Assembly (NCBI RefSeq): GCF_030056815.1
Contig: NZ_JASHKR010000004.1
Coordinates: forward strand, 23,914-87,913
From: Rhodococcus sp. IEGM 1379
GTDB taxonomy: Bacteria; Actinomycetota; Actinomycetes; Mycobacteriales; Mycobacteriaceae
Length of the DNA: 64,000 nucleotides
Reading direction: 5' to 3'
Below, piece by piece: positions 17,934 to 24,579 of this stretch. Position 1 is the stretch's first letter; each line of letters begins with the position of its first letter. A program made the translations under genes and the position numbers. The notes under the pieces are model-generated. The model searched no databases. It was given only the letters and a program-made list of their open reading frames with translations, and was not told the origin of the DNA.

Positions 17934-18461
17934 CTATCGGCGACGCTTCGAAGCGCGAGCTCGAGCACGCCGCTCTTCTCGGTTCGTTTCCGGTGTGAAT
18001 CGTTCGATGACGGTCACGACGATGCGCTCGAGGAAGTCCTGATCAAACTTGTCGCCGCGGGCGAACAGTCGGCGGTTGATGTAGATCCGGGACTGGTCAT
18101 CGAAGACGTGGTTGATGAACGTCTGCAGCGAACGCGCTTTGTCTGCTGCGGTGGCGTCGTCGGACATCATGCCGATGACCAGGTTCCATGCTGCCGGTTC
18201 GGGTTTACGGGCCATGAGTTCGAAGCCATCGACGGTGAGGTACTCGATGTGTCCGTCGTCGTCGGGGAGGTCGGGGAGGTCGTCGGTGCTGAACTGCAAC
18301 TCGTCGGGGATGGCGAGGCCCTTGTCGTCGATGACCTTTGGTGCGTCGAGGATTTCGTCGGGGGTTTCGATGATGTCGAGTACTGCTTCGACTTCCCGGG
18401 CGGTGGGGTTGCCGTCGGCTTGTGAGGGCTTGGTTGCGGTCTTGCGGGTACGAGGAGGCAT
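17934..18461 (-). CDS. Tail assembly chaperone, first ORF (gpG-like)
   Basis: 175 residues: a basic N-terminus, an acidic DLPDLPDDDGHIEYL stretch, then a helical domain typical of gpG proteins (EPAAWNLVIGMMSDDATAADKARSLQTF) and a very basic tail ending in SKRRR. The ATG is chosen because AAAGAAG lies six bases upstream; another ATG two codons earlier is too close. It binds the tape measure with the downstream product. I looked for an XXXYYYZ slippery site in the last 70 bases and found none. Confidence 0.75.
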   Translation of the reverse strand: MPPRTRKTATKPSQADGNPTAREVEAVLDIIETPDEILDAPKVIDDKGLAIPDELQFSTDDLPDLPDDDGHIEYLTVDGFELMARKPEPAAWNLVIGMMSDDATAADKARSLQTFINHVFDDQSRIYINRRLFARGDKFDQDFLERIVVTVIERFTPETNREERRARARASKRRR

Positions 18462-18477
18462 CGTCATCTTCTTTCGG

Positions 18478-18936
18478 TTAGAGGGGTCGGACGGTGACGT
18501 TGTGGGTGCCGAGGACGTCTTTGAGTGCGTCGGTGAGGAATGGGTTTGGTTGGATGCCTTTGACGGACTTCGCGAACACAAACCCGCCTGGGCTGCGTGA
18601 GCCGCCGCGGCCTAGTGGGCCAATCATTTTCGGTGTCGGGAACTTCAGTGCTTTCGCGGTGACCGGGACGATGGGCTTGCCCTTTGGTCCGTAGATGCCG
18701 GTGCCTTCGTGGATGTACCGGGCCCGCTCGAGGGGCGATCCGACGCGTGTCTTCGCGGACGTACCAGACAAGGTCACGTGGTGTGTGATCGACGAACGCA
18801 ACTGTCCGGTGTTGACGTTGCAGTTCACGCGGGCACGGTTGACGACCTGACGGCCCATGCGGTCGGACCACGCGACAGCATCCTGCGCGAGACCCCGCGC
18901 CATGCGTTCACGATGAAACTCCACATGGGCGGGCAT
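18478..18936 (-). CDS. HK97 gp10-like head-tail connector/neck protein
   Basis: 152 residues with the hallmark order of the HK97_gp10 family. An N-terminal helix precedes TGQLRSSI and a YIHEGTGIYGP turn. A hydrophobic FVFAKSVKGIQPNPFLTDAL closes the protein. It forms part of the interface between head completion proteins and tail tube. It overlaps the previous gene by one base. No unusual features. Confidence 0.85.
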   Translation of the reverse strand: MPAHVEFHRERMARGLAQDAVAWSDRMGRQVVNRARVNCNVNTGQLRSSITHHVTLSGTSAKTRVGSPLERARYIHEGTGIYGPKGKPIVPVTAKALKFPTPKMIGPLGRGGSRSPGGFVFAKSVKGIQPNPFLTDALKDVLGTHNVTVRPL

Positions 18937-19211
18937 CAGGTGGTCTTCCTCCGGGCACGCGGGGGCTTCGGGATCTGATTGACGTCTGGGTCGTCGTCAA
19001 CCTCGAGCACCGCCATCGGCGCGTCGACGACAGCCTCCTCGTCGCGGTACGTCACGTACGGCTGACTCGGATCCGTCTTGAACGCGTCGAGGTCGGTGAG
19101 TCCGCCATTCGTGATGAGCTTGTCGACGAACGGAGTGCGCTCGACAACCATGTCGGCGCCCTCCGCCCAATCGACCGTGGTCTGATTCGCACGAACATGC
19201 ACAGTGGTCAT
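18936..19211 (-). CDS. Small head-tail joining protein
   Basis: 91 residues starting MTTVHVRANQ and ending in a basic PKPPRARRKTT tail. I chose the internal ATG because sequence further upstream is noncoding-like and contains a palindrome-family site. Its place between two connector genes suggests a head completion or stopper protein; no domain recognised. Confidence 0.6.
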   Translation of the reverse strand: MTTVHVRANQTTVDWAEGADMVVERTPFVDKLITNGGLTDLDAFKTDPSQPYVTYRDEEAVVDAPMAVLEVDDDPDVNQIPKPPRARRKTT

Positions 19212-19220
19212 ACCGCAGAT

Positions 19221-19257
19221 CATACTGTGGACACAGTTGCACTGTATGTACCGCAAT
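19221..19257. promoter_or_regulatory. Dispersed palindrome, site 3
   Basis: CATACTGTGGACACAG (19221-19236), five bases, then CTGTATGTACCGCAAT (19242-19257). It lies immediately upstream of the leftward gene starting at 19211 and ends one base before the stop codon of the upstream gene at 19258. Confidence 0.7.
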
Positions 19258-19803
19258 TCATTCGATGCGCGGATCGCCCTCGATAGGTGCGAACACGGAA
19301 TCAAACTCCGGGATCACCGCATCGCACGGGCACCACAGTTCGACACCGACTGTGACGGTGAGCGATCCACCGTGAATGCCACCGGATGGGCCGCGCGGCA
19401 TCCACGGACTGACGGATACTGGTGTGCCGCGATCGAACGCGCATTGCACGGCACGCATCATCGCGCGCGCGTCGTCGAGGGCGTCACGAGCCAGGGAGTC
19501 CAGCTCGGACAGTTCCGGCATCTCGTTCTTCTCCGTGAATCCGTAGCACCTGTAAACGACCACCTCGAGGTCCGCCGCGTACGACACCGGTTGCGTCAGA
19601 TCCGTCTGTGCCGGATTCAGCTGGTTAGGGAACGCGGTTGTCGGCCAGATCCTTCCGGGGCGCACGAACGCTGTCTCGCAGCCGTAGGCGGGGACGATGT
19701 CGCCGGGGTGCACGGCGGCGTAATCCACTTGGCCGGCGCGCGTCGTTTCGAGTTTCGCGGTCAGCTCGTTGAGAAGTTGCTGAGCTTTGCCGTAGACATC
19801 CAT
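19258..19803 (-). CDS. Head-tail connector / tail terminator-like protein
   Basis: 181 residues from the ATG that overlaps the upstream stop codon (TGATG). It has a helical N-terminus, then beta-rich sequence with SYAADLEVVVYRCYGFTEK and a Cys pair (ELWCPCDAV). Order and size fit the tail-completion proteins of actinophages; exact member not recognised. Confidence 0.6.
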   Translation of the reverse strand: MDVYGKAQQLLNELTAKLETTRAGQVDYAAVHPGDIVPAYGCETAFVRPGRIWPTTAFPNQLNPAQTDLTQPVSYAADLEVVVYRCYGFTEKNEMPELSELDSLARDALDDARAMMRAVQCAFDRGTPVSVSPWMPRGPSGGIHGGSLTVTVGVELWCPCDAVIPEFDSVFAPIEGDPRIE

Positions 19804-20564
19804 CAGCGAAACCTCGCAACCCGAGGAGCATCCACCGAATGCACGCGCGACCGCGACTTCAGCTTGTGCGGATTGCAGGCGGCGATCCACTGATCCACCG
19901 ACGCAACACCAGTCAACCCTTGCTCGAACAGGACTTGCGCGTCGACGAGCTGGATGTCGACGCCCTGCCTAGCCACGTGCTGCGCGCGGTCCGGGAGTTT
20001 GCAACGACCACCTTTGCGGGCTTTCAGGAACTCCACCGCGAGGTCACCAGCGGCCAGCTGCCCAGCGAGTGGTACCTCGAGGCCCTGCTTGTAGGTGACA
20101 GTGAACGCACCTTCTGCATCGTCGGCGACGGTGAGGTTCTGGTTTTGTGGCCACACTTCCCCGTCGACGCGGATCAGCCAGCGGTTGTTGCGGATCCGGT
20201 AGGCGGTGGCGTCGAGGGTGTCACCATCGACAGTTACGGAGACGATGGAGTGCACCGGCCCCGGCAATGCGACTTCGGTGGGGTGGTGGCAGCCGTCGAC
20301 ACAACCACACGAGCCGGGCATCCACGAACCTGACACCAAGCCGGGAAACCAGTCGGCGCCGACACCGGACCGCCCCTGATAGGTGGAGTAGTCGCGCGGG
20401 CTGAAGCACGGCCGCACAGTCGACGTCCGCAACCCGAACACCCTTCCCGTCAGCGCCCACAGGTTCGTGATCGCCAACTCCCCCATCGCTTCCTTGTCTG
20501 CCATCTCCGCATCAGCCCACTCTTTCGCCGACGACTGCACCGGCCAATCGAATCCTGCACTCAC
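19803..20564 (-). CDS. Head-to-tail adaptor (gp6-like connector)
   Basis: About 253 residues. Helical N-terminus, a central beta domain (VHSIVSVTVDGDTLDATAYRI), a YKQGLEVP turn and C-terminal helices, as in phage gp6-like connector proteins. The GTG at 20564 has GGAG five bases upstream; an ATG five codons earlier lies inside the perfect palindrome at 20578-20613 and has no ribosome binding site. The residues GCVDGCHH give a possible metal site. First gene of the connector-chaperone-tail block. Confidence 0.7.
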   Translation of the reverse strand: MSAGFDWPVQSSAKEWADAEMADKEAMGELAITNLWALTGRVFGLRTSTVRPCFSPRDYSTYQGRSGVGADWFPGLVSGSWMPGSCGCVDGCHHPTEVALPGPVHSIVSVTVDGDTLDATAYRIRNNRWLIRVDGEVWPQNQNLTVADDAEGAFTVTYKQGLEVPLAGQLAAGDLAVEFLKARKGGRCKLPDRAQHVARQGVDIQLVDAQVLFEQGLTGVASVDQWIAACNPHKLKSRSRVHSVDAPRVARFR

Positions 20565-20577
20565 GATGTCTCCAATC

Positions 20578-20613
20578 ATTCCGGTAGATACAGATAACTG
20601 TATCTACCGGAAT
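20578..20613. promoter_or_regulatory. Dispersed palindrome, perfect copy (site 4)
   Basis: ATTCCGGTAGATACAG, the spacer ATAA, then the exact reverse complement of the first arm: a 16-bp perfect inverted repeat. It lies just before the first connector gene, at the boundary between the accessory island and the tail block. Confidence 0.9.
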
Positions 20614-20638
20614 CCGAGGTGCACCGATCCTGTGGACG

Positions 20639-21418
20639 CTATGCAGCGCCGCCAAGGAATGACGCCAGGACGTAGTTACCGTGCCGATCGAGGTTTCCGC
20701 GCGCCCGGTCGTAACGCTGGGTCATTCGCGGATCAGAATGCCGGGCCATGATCTGCACATCACGCAGTGGGATCCCGGCGTCGAGAGACGCGGTGACATA
20801 ACCGTGTCGAAGGACGTGCGGCGAAATCACCTTCACGATGCCGGCCTTCTTTGCGAGCCGCTTCACCACCCTGTCAGCTGAGCGGCGCGTCATCCGAGAG
20901 CCGTCAGCGCGGAGTATGAGCGGGCCACTTGACCGTCCCGCAGCTGCCGCATCCATCGCCCGGGCGACCGGGATAGGCAGCGGAATGGTGGCAGGTTTGC
21001 CTCCCTTACCGATCATGCGCAGCACGCGGTGGTCACGCTCGTACTCCTGAAAATCCTCGATGTCGACGTTGCACGCCTCCGTCACGCGAAGCCCGAGCAA
21101 AGCCAGCATCGTAATCAATGCTCCCTCAGAAGGTTTCGACGCCCGGCCTTCGCAGACGAGTGCGGACATCTCAGTGCGAGACAGTCCGGTAATGCGCGCC
21201 TCGTCGTAGAAGACCTTCGGCATCTTGATGTACTCGGCAGGATTGCGTGAGATGTGTCCATCGACGTGCATGATCCGGTAAAACATCCGCAAGCAGGACA
21301 GTCGACGGTGCACCGTCGAGGGAGCATTGCCGCTCTCGTATTCGAGGGGCCGTGGCCGATGGTACACAAGCAAATTTCTCACCCACGTTGCGAGAGTGGG
21401 GACTTCGTCATTCGACAA
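20639..21418 (-). CDS. Tyrosine recombinase (XerC/D-like), second in the prophage
   Basis: 259 residues. The catalytic set is intact: Arg in GLRVTEACN, Lys in GKGGKPATIPL, HVLRHGY for HxxR, His in ARHSD and Tyr in RYDRAR. The N-terminal core-binding domain is about 70 residues, shorter than usual. The frame has a TAA two codons before the TTG start, so the N-terminus may be truncated or reached by coupling. It lies at the edge of the accessory island, not next to an att site. It may once have inserted the island, or it may act on other sites such as dif-like sequences. Confidence 0.8.
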   Translation of the reverse strand: MSNDEVPTLATWVRNLLVYHRPRPLEYESGNAPSTVHRRLSCLRMFYRIMHVDGHISRNPAEYIKMPKVFYDEARITGLSRTEMSALVCEGRASKPSEGALITMLALLGLRVTEACNVDIEDFQEYERDHRVLRMIGKGGKPATIPLPIPVARAMDAAAAGRSSGPLILRADGSRMTRRSADRVVKRLAKKAGIVKVISPHVLRHGYVTASLDAGIPLRDVQIMARHSDPRMTQRYDRARGNLDRHGNYVLASFLGGAA

Positions 21419-21485
21419 GGTTTACGCGGGCCCACTGCTGGGCATCTGACTCTTGCTGCGGCGAATCCGTGTAGTCGTCGCGCTT

Positions 21486-21520
21486 GGCCCGCCTTCTGCC
21501 CGTCACTCAGAAGGCGGGCC
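21486..21520. terminator. Strong hairpin upstream of the second recombinase
   Basis: GGCCCGCCTTCTG (21486-21498) pairs perfectly with CAGAAGGCGGGCC (21508-21520) across nine bases. No T-run follows on either strand, so it could be an RNA structure, a recombination arm or a degraded terminator. Confidence 0.6.
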
Positions 21521-21613
21521 CTTGAACTGCGCATCGTTCTCGAGACGGTGCGTACGGCTCACCGGCGCACCGCGTTCACAAGCTCGCGCCGGTGAGCACT
21601 TCCCTCTAGCGCA

Positions 21614-21647
21614 CAAAACGCCCCGCACCCGGATCTCGGGGCGGGGC
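21614..21647 (-). terminator. Terminator of the NTase/Lsr2 cassette
   Basis: GCCCCGC (21620-21626) pairs with GCGGGGC (21641-21647), with an inner CCCG/CGGG stem. On the - strand it is followed by GTTTTG. It begins six bases after the stop of the Lsr2-domain gene. A closely related copy lies at 23818-23851. Confidence 0.8.
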
Positions 21648-21652
21648 ATTGA

Positions 21653-22732
21653 TTACGTGTTTTCCGATCCATCTGTTATTTCAAGGCGTGGCCCTCGGTA
21701 CAGGGCTTTGATATTTTTTGGGATTCGCCCCTTGGGCTTTACCATATAACCGTTAGCAGCCGCCCACTGACGAATTGCATGGGTAGAGGTGACAGCACGT
21801 GTCAGCTTGGACACTTGACGTAATGCGGAGATTTCTTCCTCTGCCACTGATCGAATGCTATCCATTGTTCGAGTAATGGTTGTCTCGTCACTGAGAGGGT
21901 GACGTTTAGTTACCTGAGTCCATTCCAGCTGAACGCTTTTGGCCCATAGGTTTCTAAGCTCTTCCAGATCGTAGTCCAAAGCTTGTATCTTGATCAGTTT
22001 CCTTGATTCATATTTCGTGAAACCAATCACCCCGGAGGTTGAGATGGATTCAACCGTTCCTATTTCTGAAAGTTCCTCCGTTTGAGTTTCTTCTACCTCA
22101 AAGAATGATTTGAGTTTATATGCGGATTTTCTTCCGAAATCTATTTTGGTCGTTGAACCCATTGGCTTGGTCCATGAAATATCAAGATCAACAGACCCCT
22201 CGATGAGTTCTCTAGATAGACCAAGAAGGCGCTTTCCTATGTTTCTATCAATTGGTAGATTGTTTTCCGCGCCCAATTCTGAGAGGTTGACCCTTTCAAG
22301 GATGGTGAACAGCTCAGAAATCGCCCTGTCCACAGGTGTATCGTCAATCCTGGTGTCAATCTTTTCCTCGTCGGAGCTTGGTTCACCATATAGTTCAAGA
22401 ATTGTCGATCCTGCGTCCACATTTGGCGACAAATATAGATTGGCGGACTGGGGAGAAAGCTGAAGCTTTTCTGCAACAGCATCAAGTGATCCAGAAAATC
22501 CTCCAATTACTCCAGCCGCAGTTCCACCTCGTAGATCGTGTCCATTCACCCCCTCGCCAGAGAATCGAATTCTCACGGAAGTGCGAAATACTGGTTTTTT
22601 GAACCCGAAGTGCCTTGCGGCACGGGACTGTTCGGACCGTGCGAACTCTTCAACGGATCCTATAGGATCGATTTCAACTTCAGAAAAGGACGCTTCTAGG
22701 GCTGCGAGCCTATCTTCTCTAGACATATCCAT
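21653..22732 (-). CDS. Uncharacterised protein with C-terminal Lsr2-type DNA-binding domain
   Basis: 359 residues. About 310 residues of unfamiliar alpha/beta sequence are followed by a C-terminal segment AIRQWAAANGYMVKPKGRIP. That segment has the order of the Lsr2 DNA-binding domain (IRxWAxxNG...RGRIP, here KGR in place of RGR), which binds AT-rich minor grooves. The start is set by GGAGG nine bases before ATG 22732; it overlaps the end of the NTase-like gene by 14 bp. Base composition is visibly more AT-rich than in neighbouring phage genes. With the upstream gene it forms a two-gene unit inside the accessory island. Function unknown; a toxin-antitoxin or defence role is conjecture. Confidence 0.65.
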   Translation of the reverse strand: MDMSREDRLAALEASFSEVEIDPIGSVEEFARSEQSRAARHFGFKKPVFRTSVRIRFSGEGVNGHDLRGGTAAGVIGGFSGSLDAVAEKLQLSPQSANLYLSPNVDAGSTILELYGEPSSDEEKIDTRIDDTPVDRAISELFTILERVNLSELGAENNLPIDRNIGKRLLGLSRELIEGSVDLDISWTKPMGSTTKIDFGRKSAYKLKSFFEVEETQTEELSEIGTVESISTSGVIGFTKYESRKLIKIQALDYDLEELRNLWAKSVQLEWTQVTKRHPLSDETTITRTMDSIRSVAEEEISALRQVSKLTRAVTSTHAIRQWAAANGYMVKPKGRIPKNIKALYRGPRLEITDGSENT

Positions 22733-23249
22733 CGAGATCAACCTCCAGGTACCCTCGGACAGGCATGGAATGACGTCGCTCTGGAAAAGGTCGATCAGCT
22801 TTTGGAACGTGCCTTTGCCAAAAGTCGTCCCATTTTCCGCGTGACCCAAGATAACTTCGCTCGGCTCCGTTTTCTGATCCATCAGGATGCCAAAATATAA
22901 GAAATGCATCTACATTCAGTCCCCTAGATTTTGGGTCCTGAACGATCTGTTTGATCCCGTCGAGCGTGTTGGGGCTCGTTATCCGCGACACGTCAACAAA
23001 AATGGCAACGTCAATGTCTGGGGGGTCTATTTTATCTGTGATAAAACTCCCGCCGATGAATGCTGCGGGAACTCTCACTCTCTTCCGCCTTATTAAATCG
23101 ACTACGTCTAAAAAATCTTCCCAAACTCCAACTCTGGTCGAGGATGCAGCAAACATCGAGGCCTTGACCAGGGAATTCCGCACCTCATCGGAATCTGTGC
23201 AATATCTTCCGCGAGGCAGGAAGCCACTGGCGTCAAAATCTGGTATCAC
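22719..23249 (-). CDS. Minimal nucleotidyltransferase-fold protein (DUF6932-like)
   Basis: 176 residues beginning IPDFDASGFLPRG. The key motif is FIGGSF...DIDVAIFVD (about residues 64-82), matching the hG-G/S-(x)n-D-x-D core of DNA polymerase-beta type nucleotidyltransferases. A further Asp lies in NVDAFLIF (about 112-119). Such proteins occur as minimal NTases and in AbiEii- or MNT-like systems. GTG start with GAGGAGG four bases upstream. The stop codon overlaps the start of the Lsr2-domain partner, so the two are translationally coupled. AT-rich relative to neighbours. Substrate and role unknown. Confidence 0.65.
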   Translation of the reverse strand: MIPDFDASGFLPRGRYCTDSDEVRNSLVKASMFAASSTRVGVWEDFLDVVDLIRRKRVRVPAAFIGGSFITDKIDPPDIDVAIFVDVSRITSPNTLDGIKQIVQDPKSRGLNVDAFLIFWHPDGSENGAERSYLGSRGKWDDFWQRHVPKADRPFPERRHSMPVRGYLEVDLDGYV

Positions 23250-23939
23250 TGGACCTCCTCATGGACTGATCATAGGTGCTACGGCAAGAAAGTTTCAGTG
23301 GACCTCTGAACTCGCCACTGCGCCATCTGATGGCGGCTTACCTCGGCCAGTCAGCAGGACGCTGCGGCGGCGGGTGTCCGCAAGGCTGCGGGCCAGAACA
23401 ACTTCGTGGTGATTGACGTGTTCGCGCCCTTTATTGCGAACCATCAAGTCCCTGCATGAAAGTTCAGTGCGTACACAGTGGACTTATTGCGCAGCGAAAA
23501 TGTCCGGTGCAAAATCCCCCCGAAGCAGCCGGGAGGGTTTCCGTCTCGGCGGTTGACATAAAGCATGCCTGAATTGCGCAACACTCCCACGTGAGCTGCA
23601 CCACGAAGCGTTTGCGCAAGTAGATCCTCGGGCAGTAGGTCTTCGGCCCTCCGGCATGTCCCCCGACCTTTCCAGAAAGCCCCCTGTTCTGTGCGCCCGT
23701 CCTCGACAGCTTGGGCGCGCCGAGGGCCTGCCGGTTTAGTGATTCAGCAACCAAACCGACAGAGGGTCTTGCCGGACCGCCCGCAAAGTCAGCCCGGCAA
23801 GATCCTGCCCGTCAACACAAAACGCCCGCACCTGACGGATCAGGGCGGGGCATAGTGAGCAATTCTGGGCGGGCTACTTTCTGGAAGTGGTGACCTTCGT
23901 CCCACCTGCTTGAACCTTCCGGCATGGAATGATTCGCAA
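23250..23939. other. Intergenic stretch with possible gene remnant
   Basis: No complete gene is convincing here. A + strand frame ending with a TGA at 23456-23458 reads GQNNFVVIDVFAPFIANHQ. That looks like the C-terminal end of a real protein with no start and may be a relic. The rest holds the divergent control region between the leftward NTase gene and the rightward acetyltransferase gene, and the duplicated terminator at 23818-23851. Confidence 0.4.
23818..23851 (-). terminator. Second copy of the cassette terminator
   Basis: ACAAAACGCCC then CCTGA/TCAGG inner stem and GCGGGGCAT, clearly related to 21614-21649 (shared ACAAAACGCCC, CGCACC, GGATC, GGGCGGGGCAT). On the - strand a GTTTTGTG follows. 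No leftward gene lies directly upstream of it now, so it looks like a left-over from an insertion or duplication. Confidence 0.7.
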
Positions 23940-23969
23940 ATGTTACTTATGCAAACAATCAACACCGAT

Positions 23970-24449
23970 ATGGCTGAGAACAAACGGTTACTCGATCGCG
24001 TCACTGTGACGGTTTTTCGGATCAACCAGGCTGCCAATCGCGGCCGCTTCCGAGGTCCCAAACGAGTCGCCGCGAAACTTTTTGACGCATTATGGCTTCA
24101 GCTTGTAATTGGAGCTGATCTCCCGGGGCGTGCGCAGTGCGGTCCAGCGTTACGAATGCCACACGGCGGACGCGGAGTGGCACTCCATCCCAATGCCGTG
24201 ATCGGGAACCGTGCCACCATTTATCACCGCGTCACAATCGGCGGCTACAGCCACGACAAAATGAATGTCCCCACCATTGGGGATGATGTGTACTTCGGTG
24301 TCGGCTCGACCGTCCTGGGTCGAGTGAAAATCGGCGACGGGACTCGAGTCGGAGCCGGTGCCATCTTGGTCGGTGACATCACGATCGGCGCAAATGCCCG
24401 AATAGGCGCTGGTGCCGTCGTAGACCACGACATCCCAGCTCGGCTCTGA
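23970..24449 (+). CDS. Hexapeptide-repeat acetyltransferase (serine acetyltransferase-like)
   Basis: About 159 residues. A helical N-terminal part is followed by left-handed beta-helix hexapeptides: LHPNAVIGNRATIYHRVTIG, then VGSTVLGRVKIGDG and VGAGAILVGDITIGANARIGAGAVV. The HPNAVIGN...HRVTIG pattern matches CysE-like and capsule/glycan serine acetyltransferases. An ATG ten codons earlier (23940) is an alternative start. On the + strand beside an O-acetyltransferase and the tail spike, it more likely modifies surface glycan than makes O-acetylserine; that is inference. Confidence 0.7.
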   Translation: MAENKRLLDRVTVTVFRINQAANRGRFRGPKRVAAKLFDALWLQLVIGADLPGRAQCGPALRMPHGGRGVALHPNAVIGNRATIYHRVTIGGYSHDKMNVPTIGDDVYFGVGSTVLGRVKIGDGTRVGAGAILVGDITIGANARIGAGAVVDHDIPARL

Positions 24450-24579
24450 CGGTGCGCCAATCCTTCCTCGTCCGACCTTTGTAATTCTGGGATGGGCGGT
24501 TTACGTCCCGCGATCTTCGGACCTAGGTCCGTAGCCTCCTCGCCAATCAGGCAAATCGACCAATGGGCAGATATATTCC

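Noticed and set aside
17934..18010. Programmed frameshift between tail chaperone ORFs
   Set aside because: No XXXYYYZ heptamer in the correct frame, and both ORFs share one frame, so a frameshift would not join them.
21422..21520. GTG-started 32-codon frame ending at the start of the second recombinase
   Set aside because: Stop position suggests coupling, but the start lies inside the hairpin loop, without a ribosome binding site; too weak to list as a gene.
22732..22909. 59-residue N-terminal extension of the Lsr2-domain protein
   Set aside because: It is the 3' end of the NTase-like gene read in another frame; a GGAGG site supports the later ATG.
23464..23754. Leftward 96-codon frame upstream of the NTase gene
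   Set aside because: Cys-rich, low-complexity translation without a ribosome binding site or any recognisable segment; looks like a chance frame in noncoding DNA.
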